A DNA stretch of 64,000 nucleotides, from the NCBI RefSeq assembly GCF_017303155.1, contig NZ_JAEKJR010000002.1, forward strand, positions 930,001 to 994,000. Reading direction: 5' to 3'. A program made the translations under genes and the position numbers. This stretch comes from Microbulbifer salipaludis (GTDB taxonomy: Bacteria; Pseudomonadota; Gammaproteobacteria; Pseudomonadales; Cellvibrionaceae). The notes under the pieces were generated by a model. The model searched no databases. It saw nothing but the letters and a program-made list of their open reading frames with translations, and had not been told where the DNA came from. Shown here piece after piece: positions 8,355-17,353 of this stretch (positions are counted from its first letter, which is position 1; each line of letters begins with the position of its first letter).

Positions 8355-8989
8355 TGGCCGTTGTCTCCAACTGTGGTCTGGGGTTGGCTATCGCTGTCAG
8401 CGCTGGCAGTTGCGTCACTGTCTTTGCGCTGAGCTTTCAGTATACGCACCGGTGTGTTCGGGGCATCGCGAAAGGCTTTGTGCTGGCCGCGAGGCTCTGC
8501 AGCGATCTGCTGTACCACGCTCATGCCCAGCAACACTTTTCCGAACACGGTGTAGCCGGGTTTGTCTGCGCTGCCATCCAGGCGACTGTTGTCCACCAGA
8601 TTGATGAAGAACTGCGCGGTGGCACTGTCCGGGTCATTGGTGCGCGCCATGGAAATCGTGCCGCGCTCATTAGAAAGGCCGTTGTTGGATTCGTTGACGA
8701 CCGGATCGCGGGTAGGTTTCTCCTGGAAATCGAACGTGAACCCGCCGCCCTGGGCCATAAAGCCCGGGATTACCCGGTGAAAAATGGTGCCGTTATAGAA
8801 GCCGCTGTCGACGTAAGCGAGAAAATTTTCCACCGTCTCCGGCGCCTTGTCGGCGTAAAGCACCAGCTCGATGGTGCCGAGGTCGGTTTCCAGCTCTACG
8901 CGGGGGTTGTTACTGATCGCCAGAGCAAAGTGCGAAAAACACATCAGCAGGGCGGTGATCAACAAATTGAACTTGGCGGTGCGCTTCAT
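8351..8989 (-). CDS. Secreted cyclophilin-type peptidylprolyl isomerase
   Basis: A 212-residue cyclophilin that accelerates proline isomerisation during protein folding. The start at 8989 (MKRTAKFN) gives a clear signal peptide ending near ALA at residue 24, so the product is periplasmic; a frame extension to 9049 would bury this signal behind 20 extra residues. Cyclophilin blocks present include FHRVIPGFMAQGG, ERGTISMARTNDPDSATAQFFINLVDN and FGKVLLGMSVVQQI. A serine/aspartate-rich tail of about 25 residues follows. The first gene of a coupled run into pdxJ, DUF2520 and the methyltransferase. Confidence 0.9.
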   Translation of the reverse strand: MKRTAKFNLLITALLMCFSHFALAISNNPRVELETDLGTIELVLYADKAPETVENFLAYVDSGFYNGTIFHRVIPGFMAQGGGFTFDFQEKPTRDPVVNESNNGLSNERGTISMARTNDPDSATAQFFINLVDNSRLDGSADKPGYTVFGKVLLGMSVVQQIAAEPRGQHKAFRDAPNTPVRILKAQRKDSDATASADSDSQPQTTVGDNGQ

Positions 8990-9022
8990 ACGGTGGTCTC
9001 TGGTTATCTTTTTTCTAAAACG

Positions 9023-9046
9023 AAAAAGCCCGGTCTGTGACCGGGC
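9023..9046 (-). terminator. Terminator of the SH3-domain gene (minus strand)
   Basis: GCCCGGTC and GACCGGGC pair around TGT (9028-9046). On the minus strand the stem is followed by a run of five T and further T-rich sequence. It separates the SH3 gene from the isomerase gene. Confidence 0.8.
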
Positions 9047-9118
9047 CAATCTGGTGTCTCATACAAAATGCCGGTTACGAAATTCTAACCGTTGCCCCTG
9101 TTGTGGGAAACCAGTCTG

Positions 9119-9802
9119 TCAGTTTGCCCACTCGGAATGACGCTTGCGTGGCCGGAAGTGGGGGGCTGCCATGGCAAGGATGGCACCCATCAAAACAGAA
9201 AGGGCACCATACATATACCACTTGTGGGTCTCGCTGCCCGATAGGCGCTGGATTTCAGCCTGGCTCATGGCCTGTTTCTGTTTCAGTAATTCGTGCTGGT
9301 GCAGCAGCTTCTGGTGGCGCTGGTTCAGTGCCACGGCGTCCGAGGAGAGCGACTTGAGCTCCTTCAGTTCCTTGGCCAGTGCCGTGGCGCGCTCCTGTTC
9401 CGCTTTCAGGGCGGTGGTCAGTTTGGTATTGGTATCTTCCAGCCGGCGCACCTCACCGCCCAGGTTGCCCTGCAGGCTTTCGATATGCTGCAGGCGCGCT
9501 TCTGCCTGGGCCAGCTTCAGCTTGGCCACGGGCTCCTCTTCCAGGTACTGACGGCGCACCCAGCCCTCTTCACCGCCCGGGGTGCGGACCTGAGCCCAGC
9601 CGGTGTCCGGGGAGTCTTGCAGCAGGGTGAGCTTGGTGCCGCTGGGCAGCCCACGGTGCAAAATACGGAATTCGTTACCCTGGCCGGAACGCATGGGAAC
9701 GTGCAGCTCATCGGTAATGTAGCGCTCGGAACTGATCGCTTGGCTGTGACTGGCCGCGACGGCAATCAGGGTGGCGGCAAGGGTGCTGAATAACTTTTTC
9801 AT
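9119..9802 (-). CDS. TIGR04211-type SH3 domain protein, membrane-anchored (YgiM-like)
   Basis: A 227-residue envelope protein: signal peptide (residues 1-23), a bacterial SH3 domain (about 26-90, with RSGQGNEFRIL and GWVRRQYLE), a long coiled coil (about 95-185, heptad-rich) and one C-terminal membrane segment (about 194-213) followed by a basic tail. This is the layout of the YgiM/TIGR04211 family, of unclear function but presumably periplasmic with a C-terminal inner-membrane anchor. It is transcribed alone, ending at the hairpin near 9035. Confidence 0.87.
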   Translation of the reverse strand: MKKLFSTLAATLIAVAASHSQAISSERYITDELHVPMRSGQGNEFRILHRGLPSGTKLTLLQDSPDTGWAQVRTPGGEEGWVRRQYLEEEPVAKLKLAQAEARLQHIESLQGNLGGEVRRLEDTNTKLTTALKAEQERATALAKELKELKSLSSDAVALNQRHQKLLHQHELLKQKQAMSQAEIQRLSGSETHKWYMYGALSVLMGAILAMAAPHFRPRKRHSEWAN

Positions 9803-9882
9803 GGTCTGGAATAAATCGGATCTAAATTTTTTCGTGCGTGAAAGCGTTCGGGACTACTTTCTGGGCGGCGCGGATCCGGAGA

Positions 9883-10182
9883 TCAGGGCAGCACCAGCTT
9901 GTAGGGCTTGACGGTCACTGCTGAGTAGACGCCGGCTTCCATGTAGGGGTCGGCATCTGCCCAGGCTTTGGCAGCGTCCAGGGATGGGAACTCAGCCACC
10001 ACCAGGCTGCCGGTAAAACCGGCTTCACCCGGGTCTTCGCTGTCGATGGCCGGGTGTGGCCCGGCAATCAGTAGGCGCCCCTGGTCCTTGAGTGCATTCA
10101 GGCGAGCAATGTGCTCGGGCCGGGCGGATTTGCGCAGGGGTAAGCTGTTTTCCACATCCTGGCTGATAATGGCGTACCACAT
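9883..10182 (-). CDS. YciI-family protein
   Basis: A small cytoplasmic protein of 99 residues with the YciI ferredoxin-like fold: N-terminal [14 protein letters not shown], the conserved RP-x-HI-x-RL segment and the histidine-containing AGPHPA motif, then SFDEAKAW-like ([14 protein letters not shown]). Function is not established in the family. I chose the start at 10182 because it matches the usual MWYAI beginning; the frame extends 12 residues further upstream. It belongs to a cluster with other yci genes (VC0807-like, PHP, YciO). Confidence 0.88.
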   Translation of the reverse strand: MWYAIISQDVENSLPLRKSARPEHIARLNALKDQGRLLIAGPHPAIDSEDPGEAGFTGSLVVAEFPSLDAAKAWADADPYMEAGVYSAVTVKPYKLVLP

Positions 10183-10246
10183 AATTAATTTCTGTTTCCT
10201 GAGTTCCGTTTTTATCAATTGGCTGCGTTTTTTGCCGCAGGCACTT

Positions 10247-10999
10247 TTATTGCTGTACCAAAATCTCTTCGAGCTTCAGTCCGGTGAGCTTGCCGATGCG
10301 GCGAAACAGGAACACCAGCACCAGCATCAGGATGATGGTGGCCGGAAGCGCAATTACCGGGAAGCTGAGCGCGGTCATTTTACCGAGCTCTTCGTTGAAG
10401 GCCGCGGTGCCGGGCGGGCTCTTGAGTAACACTTCGGCAAGAATGTAATTGAGTGTCGATGAAAGAAAGAAGGAGCCGGCGATCATCCACGAGGCCTGCT
10501 GCAGGGTGCGGTCAAACGCGGATTCGTTGCCTTTGGCGCTCAGGGCGCGGGTGACCTTGCCGGTGTCGAGGATCCGGTCGTTGTAGATCAGGGTGCGCAC
10601 CAGCGGCCAGCGGGTGTACAGGCTGCAAATGGTGGCGACGCCCAGCAGGCCGGGAATAGCCGCTTCTTTAATGGCAATGTATTTTGCATCCAGCTCCAGC
10701 AGGCTGATGCCGCCGGTCAGCAGGATACTGACGATTCCGAGCGCGGAGAAGAAGTTGACCTTGCCGGAGCGCAGCAAGTCGCGCAGCCCGTAACCGAAGG
10801 GAAACGCCAGCGCCACCACAATGGCCCACTTGGTGCCCAGCCAGTCATCGCCAGACAGCTTGGTCAGGATCAGGGTGGGAATGATGATATTGAGTGCCAG
10901 GTTGGCCAGCAGGCTCTCTTTCTTGGGAGCCTGATTCGCCGCCGCCAGCTCGTCGGAGGTGGCGGCGTGGCCGGTATTGCTCTGGTTGGTATCGGTCAT
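10247..10999 (-). CDS. VC0807-family integral membrane protein (septation protein A-like)
   Basis: A 250-residue inner-membrane protein with about six hydrophobic segments after a 28-residue polar N-terminus. The blocks [15 protein letters not shown] and [10 protein letters not shown], and the position next to a YciI gene and opposite a PHP gene, match the VC0807/YciB-related family. Members are linked to cell-envelope integrity, but no biochemical role is known. It is 65 bases upstream of the YciI gene on the same strand, so the two probably form an operon. Confidence 0.8.
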   Translation of the reverse strand: MTDTNQSNTGHAATSDELAAANQAPKKESLLANLALNIIIPTLILTKLSGDDWLGTKWAIVVALAFPFGYGLRDLLRSGKVNFFSALGIVSILLTGGISLLELDAKYIAIKEAAIPGLLGVATICSLYTRWPLVRTLIYNDRILDTGKVTRALSAKGNESAFDRTLQQASWMIAGSFFLSSTLNYILAEVLLKSPPGTAAFNEELGKMTALSFPVIALPATIILMLVLVFLFRRIGKLTGLKLEEILVQQ

Positions 11000-11291
11000 G
11001 GTCTGTTCCGGTGATAATGCCCGCTGGCTGACGTACAGCTGTCAGCGGCGAAAGTGGATCCCCGTTCGCGGGGGCTTATCCCTGAAACCGGTGGGCCGGT
11101 CTGGCGCTTGAGGGCCGGTGAAGGCCACACCCTGTGTCTGGCGCCCTAACATTGTTGGGACAGCGCAGCGGTACAGAGGTTCCGTCCTGAGTGGCACCTG
11201 CTTGCACGATGCTCGCCGCTTTTTCCAGCTTTGGCCCGTATATGGGAACAGAGTTTTAAAACTCACCGCTACTCAACAACGAAGTTTAAGT

Positions 11292-12236
11292 ATGGCCTCA
11301 ACTGCCCCTGAAAAAACACCGGCTGCTCGCCCTTGGCTGACTGCGGAAGCGCTTGCCGGTCAGATCGACCTGCACTGCCACAGCTCAGCGTCGGACGGTA
11401 TTTTAAGCCCTGCGGCGCTGGTGTCGAGGGCGAAATCCTCCGGTGTGACATTATTGGCGCTAACCGACCACGATACCGTTGCGGGGATAGCGGAGGCGCG
11501 GGAGGAGGCCGACCGTCAGGGGCTGGCTCTGATGCCGGGGATTGAGCTCACCGCACGCTGGGGCCGGCGGGTGGTGCACATTGTGGGGTTAAATGTTGAC
11601 TGTGAAGCCACGGCGCTCCAAAGCGCGATTGCCGTGCGCGACGATTTGCGCCAGGCGCGGGCGGTTCAGATTGCCGAGCGGCTGGAAAAACGTGGATTTA
11701 GTGGTGCCTACGAGGGTGCAAGCGCACTGGCAAACGGCGCCGTGATCGGGCGGCCGCATTTTGCCCGCTGGATGGTGGACGCCGGGCATGTGAGCGATAC
11801 GGCAAAGGCCTTCAAGCGCTATCTGGGAGCCGGAAAGATCGGTGATGTCATCGTGCCCTGGCCCGAACTCGCGGAAACGCTGGCCAGTATCCGCGCGAGT
11901 GGCGGCGCCTCGGTGCTGGCACACCCGCTGAAATACGGCCTGACCCGGACCCGGTTGCAGGCGCTGCTGACTGACTTCAAACGCGCCGGTGGCGATGCGG
12001 TAGAGCTGGTGTGCGGTCAGCAAAACCCCGTGCAGACTCGCGAGATCCAATCGCTGGTGGCGCGAGTGGATGCGGCAAGTGGGGTGGATGGGAACGTGGA
12101 GAGGCCCCTGTTAGCATCGCTGGGCAGTGACTTCCATCAGCCTGATCAGTCCTGGCGAGCGCTGGGTAGTGTGCGCCTGCCTGCAGGTGTTGAGCCGGTG
12201 TGGGGCTTGTGGCGTGGTCAGGGGACTGACCGCTAA
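11292..12236 (+). CDS. PHP-domain phosphoesterase (YciV / RNase AM-like)
   Basis: A 314-residue metal-dependent phosphoesterase of the PHP superfamily. Metal-binding motifs appear in order: DLHCHSSASDG (about residue 33), LTDHDTV (about 58), GIELTA (about 82), HIVGLN, and a late DFH (LGSDFHQPD). The E. coli homologue removes nucleotides from the 5' end of RNA and acts on 3',5'-bisphosphonucleotides. The start at 11292 matches family length; a longer frame to 11118 would add an unrelated 58 residues. It heads the yciO-scpA-scpB-rluB run, as in many gammaproteobacteria. Confidence 0.9.
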   Translation: MASTAPEKTPAARPWLTAEALAGQIDLHCHSSASDGILSPAALVSRAKSSGVTLLALTDHDTVAGIAEAREEADRQGLALMPGIELTARWGRRVVHIVGLNVDCEATALQSAIAVRDDLRQARAVQIAERLEKRGFSGAYEGASALANGAVIGRPHFARWMVDAGHVSDTAKAFKRYLGAGKIGDVIVPWPELAETLASIRASGGASVLAHPLKYGLTRTRLQALLTDFKRAGGDAVELVCGQQNPVQTREIQSLVARVDAASGVDGNVERPLLASLGSDFHQPDQSWRALGSVRLPAGVEPVWGLWRGQGTDR

Positions 12237-12367
12237 GTACAGTTCTCCAGCACGATGGGCGTGGCTGAAGGATGGATAGCTGCCAGGCAGCGGGTGTTTG
12301 TGGCAAACTGGCGGCATTCAGGTCCAAGGGATTTTGGACGTTTCTCTTTTGTCTTCAGGGGGTCGCA

Positions 12368-12991
12368 GTGGCGCAGTTCTTCCAGATTCACCCGGATAAT
12401 CCTCAGTCTCGCCTGATTACCCAGGCGGCCGACATTATTTCCGCCGGTGGTGTCATCGTATTTCCGACTGACTCGGCCTATGCCATTGGCTGTCGGTTGG
12501 GGGACAAGCTGGCGCTGGAGCGCATACGCGCCCTGCGCCAGCTGGATAAAAATCACAATTTCACCCTGATGTGCCGGGATCTGTCCGAGCTGGCCAGTTA
12601 TGCCAAAGTGGACAACCAGATGTTTCGCCTGTTGAAGAACCATACCCCCGGGCCCTACACATTCATCATGCCGGCCACCTCCGAGGTGCCGCGCCGCCTG
12701 TTGCATCCGAAGCGCAAGACCATTGGTTTGCGGGTTCCGGATAACGCCATTGTGCAGGGATTGATCGCCGAGCTGGGCGAGCCCCTGATGAGCTGCAGCC
12801 TTATCATGCCCGGTGACGAGCAGCCGCTTACCGACCCCTACGATATCCGCGAAACCCTGGAACATCAGGTTGAGCTGGTAATCGACGGCGGCTTCTGCGG
12901 CCTGGAAGCCACGACGGTGGTCGATCTCACCGGCGATTCGGCAGTACTGGTGCGTCAGGGCTGCGGTGCGATTGATGAAATTCTCGGCTGA
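12368..12991 (+). CDS. yciO: YciO-type Sua5/YrdC-family protein
   Basis: A 207-residue protein with the YrdC/Sua5 fold, in the subfamily of YciO, related to the enzymes that make threonylcarbamoyl-AMP for tRNA t6A. Typical blocks are GGVIVFPTDSAYAIGC and TIGLRVPDN, and LTGDSAVLVRQGCG at the end. The GTG start at 12368 has a strong AGGGGG binding site 5 bases upstream and gives E. coli YciO length. YciO is usually not the essential t6A enzyme; its physiological role is uncertain. Confidence 0.9.
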   Translation: MAQFFQIHPDNPQSRLITQAADIISAGGVIVFPTDSAYAIGCRLGDKLALERIRALRQLDKNHNFTLMCRDLSELASYAKVDNQMFRLLKNHTPGPYTFIMPATSEVPRRLLHPKRKTIGLRVPDNAIVQGLIAELGEPLMSCSLIMPGDEQPLTDPYDIRETLEHQVELVIDGGFCGLEATTVVDLTGDSAVLVRQGCGAIDEILG

Positions 12992-13036
12992 CACTGATGT
13001 ATAATCGCCCGTTTGGTTTTGCCGAAGGACTGCAGT

Positions 13037-14248
13037 GTGTCCAGTGAAGAAGTAGAAGAAGCAATCGCGGTCGCCCCGGCTGAGGCTGGTGGTGTTGACG
13101 ATGCCGTGGGTGAAACCCTTTCCGGCCCTGGTGAGGCCGTTGTCGAGACGGAACACGCGGAGGCCGGGAACGGAACCGAAGCGCCACCAGAAAGCGATGC
13201 CGCCGCGCCGCAAAGCCCGGCCGAGTCCCCGGGAGCTCAGGGGCCTCGCCAGGGCGAAATGCCGTTTGCCATGGTGGAAGGCAAGGCGTTTACCGATCTC
13301 CCGAGCGATCTGTATATCCCACCGGACGCGCTGGAAGTCATTCTGGAGGCTTTCGAAGGCCCCCTCGACCTGCTGCTGTATCTGATTCGCCGGCAAAACC
13401 TCGATATCCTCGAGATCAATGTTGCGGATATCACCCGCCAGTACATGACCTACGTGGACATGATGACCGCTATCCGCTTCGAGCTGGCGGCAGAATATCT
13501 GGTGATGGCGGCCATGCTGGCCGAGATCAAGTCGCGCATGTTGCTACCGCGCCCACCGGAGGCCGAAGAAGAGGAGGGCGAAGACCCTCGCGCCGCATTG
13601 ATCCGGCGCCTGCAGGAATACGAGCGCTTTAAAACGGCCGCGGAAGATGTCGATGCGCTGCCGCGTATGGGCCGCGAAATCCATCAGGCCAGCGCCGCGG
13701 GCCCTGATCGCAAGCTTACCCGCCCAGAGCCGGAAGTAGACCTGAAAGAAGTGCTGGTGGCGCTCGCCGATGTGCTGCGTCGCGCGGACATGTTTGAGAG
13801 CCATCAGGTAGAGAAAGAAAAGCTCTCCACCCGCGAGCGTATGACCCAGGTGCTGGACAAGATCCGCCACCGCCAGTTTGTGCCCTTTGTCAGCCTGTTC
13901 CGTGCCGAAGAGGGGCGGTTGGGCGTAGTGGTTACCTTCCTCGCCGTCATGGAACTCGTCAAAGAGTCCCTGCTGGAACTGGTGCAGAACGATCCCTTTG
14001 GCCCGATTCACGTGCGTGCCCGTGGCGAGGTAGAGCAGTCATCCGATGATGAAGCAGGCGATGAAGGGCGCGCGGACGCGGAAATCGAGGATGTCGCAGG
14101 TGACGATGCAGGCGTTGATGGCGCCGCCGGCCCTGATGACTTTTTAGCGGCTGAAGGCACGGCCGACGTTGAAACATCCGCTACGTCGGCAGCGGATAGC
14201 GAACAAGAACCCGAAGCTGAACCAGCCCCGTCGCTGTTTAGCCAATAG
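13037..14248 (+). CDS. scpA: Segregation and condensation protein A
   Basis: Kleisin subunit of the SMC-ScpAB condensin that compacts and segregates the chromosome. The core begins near residue 85 with SDLYIPPDALEVILEAFEGPLDLLLYLI and runs to about residue 333. It is flanked by an acidic 85-residue N-terminal extension and a 70-residue acidic C-terminal tail; typical family members are about 250-300 residues, so this one (403) is long. I chose GTG 13037, with AAGGA 7 bases upstream, over a TTG 24 bases earlier. scpB follows 17 bases later. Confidence 0.92.
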   Translation: MSSEEVEEAIAVAPAEAGGVDDAVGETLSGPGEAVVETEHAEAGNGTEAPPESDAAAPQSPAESPGAQGPRQGEMPFAMVEGKAFTDLPSDLYIPPDALEVILEAFEGPLDLLLYLIRRQNLDILEINVADITRQYMTYVDMMTAIRFELAAEYLVMAAMLAEIKSRMLLPRPPEAEEEEGEDPRAALIRRLQEYERFKTAAEDVDALPRMGREIHQASAAGPDRKLTRPEPEVDLKEVLVALADVLRRADMFESHQVEKEKLSTRERMTQVLDKIRHRQFVPFVSLFRAEEGRLGVVVTFLAVMELVKESLLELVQNDPFGPIHVRARGEVEQSSDDEAGDEGRADAEIEDVAGDDAGVDGAAGPDDFLAAEGTADVETSATSAADSEQEPEAEPAPSLFSQ

Positions 14249-14265
14249 TAAGTGAACGCAATTAG

Positions 14266-15285
14266 ATGACTATTGCCCCGGAACTACTGCGCCGGATTGT
14301 TGAAGGCGCATTGCTGGCAGCGGCACAGCCGCTGTCAGAAGACCGCTTGCTCGGCCTGATCGAGGAGGGCGAGCGCCCTGAAAAGGCCGTGCTGCGTGAA
14401 GCACTTGAGCAGATCGCGGAGAACTGCGCAGAGCGTGGTTTTGAACTCAAGCAGGTTGCCAGCGGCTGGCGATTCCAGGTGCCGGAGGACCTCGCGCCCT
14501 GGGTAAACAAACTCTGGGAAGAAAAGCCCCAGAAGTATTCCCGTGCCACTCTGGAGACCCTCGCGATTATTGCCTATCGCCAGCCGATTACGCGCGGTGA
14601 TATCGAGGAAATTCGCGGTGTAGCGGTGAGTTCACATATCGTGAAAAGCCTTTCGGAACGCAGTTGGATCAAAGTGGTTGGGCATCGTGACGTACCGGGC
14701 AAGCCGGCGCTGTATGCCACTACCAGAGAGTTTCTCGACTACTTCAATCTCAAGAGCCTGGATGACCTGCCGACACTGGCAGAAATTCGCGATATCGACA
14801 GCCTGAATGCGGCACTCGACCTCGGTGAGGGCGCGGCTCCAGCCGAGCCGGCTGAAGCCGAGGGTGCAGAAGGAATAGAGGGAACAGAGATAGCAGAAAA
14901 CGGCAGTCAGGCCGCGGATGCGGCAGCCGCCGAGGATCTGGCGAGTGAGGGTGAAGCGGAGCAGCTTTCAGACGAAGAAATCGACGAGGCAGATCGCGGC
15001 GAATCCCCTGACGCAGAAGCAGAAAACGTTCAGCAGCCCGCAGTAGAAGGCTACGCTGAAGAAGCGGAAGACCTGCAAGCCGATCTCGCCCCATCACACG
15101 ACCCAGTCGGCGAGGATTCTGAGGCTACTGCGGAAAGCCAGCAAATCGAGGCAGACCTGCAACCCATAGACCAGGACCAACCTCTGCCGGAGCAGCCGGA
15201 TGAAACGGCAGCCGCAGAGGACTCACCCGAGCAGCAATGCAGCGATGAAGATGAAAACAAATCCCCGGAAAACCTCAATTCATGA
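14266..15285 (+). CDS. scpB: Segregation and condensation protein B
   Basis: Accessory winged-helix subunit of the SMC-ScpAB complex. The folded part is residues 1-185 (for example [25 protein letters not shown]). Beyond that lies a 150-residue low-complexity tail very rich in Glu, Asp, Ala and Gln, absent from short homologues of about 190 residues. The gene's last bases overlap the rluB start (ATGA), so the two are translationally coupled. Confidence 0.92.
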   Translation: MTIAPELLRRIVEGALLAAAQPLSEDRLLGLIEEGERPEKAVLREALEQIAENCAERGFELKQVASGWRFQVPEDLAPWVNKLWEEKPQKYSRATLETLAIIAYRQPITRGDIEEIRGVAVSSHIVKSLSERSWIKVVGHRDVPGKPALYATTREFLDYFNLKSLDDLPTLAEIRDIDSLNAALDLGEGAAPAEPAEAEGAEGIEGTEIAENGSQAADAAAAEDLASEGEAEQLSDEEIDEADRGESPDAEAENVQQPAVEGYAEEAEDLQADLAPSHDPVGEDSEATAESQQIEADLQPIDQDQPLPEQPDETAAAEDSPEQQCSDEDENKSPENLNS

Positions 15286-16385
15286 GTAATGACGCAGCGC
15301 CAGCGGGCGAAAAACTGCAAAAAGTGTTGGCTCGCGCGGGCCTTGGTTCGCGCCGGGAAATGGAGCGTGCTATCGAAGCAGGGCGGGTCACCGTCAATGG
15401 TGAAGTCGCCGGATTGGGCGAGCGGGTCACCGACGATGATCTCGTGGAATTTGATGGCAAGCGCTTGCCGGGTGGTGAAGAAAACCGCCTGCGCGTTATT
15501 TTGTACAACAAGCCGATCGGCGAAATCTGTTCCCGTCACGACCCGGAAGGGCGCCCCACGGTCTACGATCGGTTGCCGCGCCTGAAGAGCGGTCGCTGGA
15601 TTTCTGTGGGCCGCCTGGACTTCAATACCAGCGGGTTGCTGCTGTTCACCAATAGCGGTGAGCTGGCCAACAAGCTGATGCATCCGTCTTCTGTGATCGA
15701 CCGCGAGTACCTGGTGCGTATCCAGGGGCAGGTGGACGATGAAATGAAGAAACGTCTCACCAAAGGTGTGTTGCTGGATGATGGCCAGGCGCGCTTCACC
15801 GACATTGTGGAAAGTGGCGGCGAAGGCACCAACCGCTGGTTCTACTGTGTTGTGATGGAAGGGCGCAACCGTGAAGTGCGTCGCCTGTGGGAGTCCCAGG
15901 GTGTGCGGGTGAGCCGTCTGAAGCGCGTGCGCTATGGCAGTGTGTTTATCCCGTCACATGTGCGGGTCGGCCAATGGGTTGAAATGGAGCCGAAGGAAAT
16001 TGATGACCTATGTGTGACTGCCGGGCTGCCGAAGCTGGGGCAGCGGCCACTGACTCAGGCGGAAAAAGAAACTCTGCAGCGCCAGCGGCGCAAACTGCGT
16101 AAATCGCCAGCACCGGCAAGTGCCAGGGCGCCGGTCAAAAGTGCGTCTGGCAAATCCGTTGCGGCAACGAGTAGCGCAGGTAAAAGTACTGCGGCGAAGG
16201 CGGGGGCTGCCAAGGCCGCTCACGAAAAGGAACCCCGGGGGCGCAAAGACCTGCGTGGCAACGAGCCACGAGGTAAGGAAGCTCGTGGGAAGGATACACG
16301 CGCGAAGGATACACGCGCGAAGGATACACGTGGAAAAGCTCCGGCGAAGAAAAACAGCGTGAAGCCGTCTCGTCGAGGGCGTTAG
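15282..16385 (+). CDS. rluB: 23S rRNA pseudouridine synthase B
   Basis: Converts a uridine in 23S rRNA helix 89 (position 2605 in E. coli) to pseudouridine. An N-terminal S4 RNA-binding domain (about residues 8-65, [18 protein letters not shown]) precedes the RsuA-type catalytic domain with Asp113 in [13 protein letters not shown] and the [10 protein letters not shown] motif. Residues from about 262 to 367 form a basic Lys/Arg/Ala tail that ends in degenerate KDTRA repeats. The gene order scpA-scpB-rluB is conserved among gammaproteobacteria. RluB is preferred to RluE or RluF because of this context. Confidence 0.92.
   Translation: MSNDAAPAGEKLQKVLARAGLGSRREMERAIEAGRVTVNGEVAGLGERVTDDDLVEFDGKRLPGGEENRLRVILYNKPIGEICSRHDPEGRPTVYDRLPRLKSGRWISVGRLDFNTSGLLLFTNSGELANKLMHPSSVIDREYLVRIQGQVDDEMKKRLTKGVLLDDGQARFTDIVESGGEGTNRWFYCVVMEGRNREVRRLWESQGVRVSRLKRVRYGSVFIPSHVRVGQWVEMEPKEIDDLCVTAGLPKLGQRPLTQAEKETLQRQRRKLRKSPAPASARAPVKSASGKSVAATSSAGKSTAAKAGAAKAAHEKEPRGRKDLRGNEPRGKEARGKDTRAKDTRAKDTRGKAPAKKNSVKPSRRGR
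16290..16334 (+). repeat. Three 15-base tandem repeats in rluB
   Basis: Three consecutive copies of AAGGATACACGCGCG (the last slightly altered) encode K-D-T-R-A repeats in the basic tail of RluB. The repeats are in frame, so copy-number change would lengthen or shorten the tail by five residues. Confidence 0.9.
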
Positions 16386-16409
16386 TTTTCAGGCGTTTCG
16401 TGCGGCAAT

Positions 16410-16437
16410 AAAAAAGGCAGCTTAGGCTGCCTTTTTT
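16410..16437. terminator. Bidirectional terminator after rluB
   Basis: AAAAAAGGCAGC and GCTGCCTTTTTT pair around TTAG. It lies 25 bases after rluB and 38 bases after the convergent SRPBCC gene, and serves both. Confidence 0.9.
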
Positions 16438-16474
16438 GTGTCTGAAATTTCCCGCGGTAGGTGTACTCGGGGGC

Positions 16475-17182
16475 TCAGGGTTGTTCTTCCCGATCGAAGT
16501 CTTCCAGCGCATCCCCATCGGTGTCTGGCTGTTCAATGTCATCGCCCTCGATGATCTGGTTTTCCATATCCGGGTCGACATTTTCAGGTTCGAGTGTGCC
16601 GGGTTCAGCGGGGGTCGGTGCAGGTATAGAGGTATCGGGCCCATCCTGGCCGGTATTGCCGGCTTCTTTTTCCACCACCGTTTTCAGTTTCTGCAAACCC
16701 TGCTGATAAGACTGTCCGACCATTCGGGACACCAGTAACCCCATCCAGCGAGCAATGGGGCTGCCGCCCATTTCTGAAGAGAAAGACCAGGTCACATTGG
16801 TACCACTGCCCTGTGGTTGCAGGGTGAACTCGGCCTTGGCCTGTCCCTGAGAGCCAAAATCCAGATCGGTGGCAACCCGGGAGTAGGGTTCACTGGCGGT
16901 GATCGTCTGGGATCCGTTGCCGACATTGGGGTCGTCGCTGGTCCACTTCATCACTGCGCCATTGCCCTCCGGGAATCCTTCGTAGGTATATTGGGTGCCA
17001 GGGTCGATATGGTGCCAGGGGGACCACTTGTTGAAATTGCGGAAATTGTTCAGGTAGGGGAATACCACTTGTGGTGGCTCAGCGATGTAGACGCTGCGTT
17101 CGGTGGTTGCTACGCGTGGAAATAAAAAGCCGGCGAGTACCAGCAGGGCGATCAATATAAGAATGTACAGTAACCAGCGCAC
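16475..17182 (-). CDS. SRPBCC-family (polyketide cyclase-like) membrane-anchored protein
   Basis: A 235-residue protein with one N-terminal membrane segment (about residues 3-21) and an SRPBCC/START-like lipid- or ligand-binding domain (about 28-175; PPQVVFPYLNNFRNFNKWSPW is the typical start of the fold). The last 50 residues are acidic and proline-rich (PDTSIPAPTPAEPG). Related proteins bind hydrophobic ligands, but no substrate can be named. It stands alone, after a strong hairpin upstream at 17208-17234. Confidence 0.8.
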   Translation of the reverse strand: MRWLLYILILIALLVLAGFLFPRVATTERSVYIAEPPQVVFPYLNNFRNFNKWSPWHHIDPGTQYTYEGFPEGNGAVMKWTSDDPNVGNGSQTITASEPYSRVATDLDFGSQGQAKAEFTLQPQGSGTNVTWSFSSEMGGSPIARWMGLLVSRMVGQSYQQGLQKLKTVVEKEAGNTGQDGPDTSIPAPTPAEPGTLEPENVDPDMENQIIEGDDIEQPDTDGDALEDFDREEQP

Positions 17183-17207
17183 GATGGATTCCCCCAGTCA
17201 GTTCCGT

Positions 17208-17234
17208 GAATGCCGCCTGCTGCAGGCGGCATTC
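17208..17234. other. Strong stem-loop between the kinase gene and the SRPBCC gene
   Basis: A perfect 12-base inverted repeat (GAATGCCGCCTG / CAGGCGGCATTC) with a 3-base loop. It is 120 bases past the kinase gene stop and 26 bases before the SRPBCC start on the minus strand. No T run follows, so it may be a weak terminator or mRNA-stabilising structure. Confidence 0.55.
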
Positions 17235-17353
17235 TGTGTTCCGCCCTCATCATCGAAGGCGGCAGCGAGTACATCGGTGTTCTGCGAGTGTACTGGTTGG
17301 TGTGATCGTTCGCCAGCAGCGCTGTTTTAAAGCACGGCGTTTTGCCGGGCACC

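Noticed and set aside
8990..9049. Extended N-terminus of the peptidylprolyl isomerase
   Set aside because: It would place 20 charged residues in front of a clean signal peptide and overlap the terminator region.
11118..11291. Extended N-terminus of the PHP protein
   Set aside because: The extra 58 residues match no PHP protein; start at 11292 gives family length.
12233..13396. 387-residue minus-strand frame across yciO and scpA
   Set aside because: It spans two well-supported plus-strand genes and resembles nothing; shadow frame.
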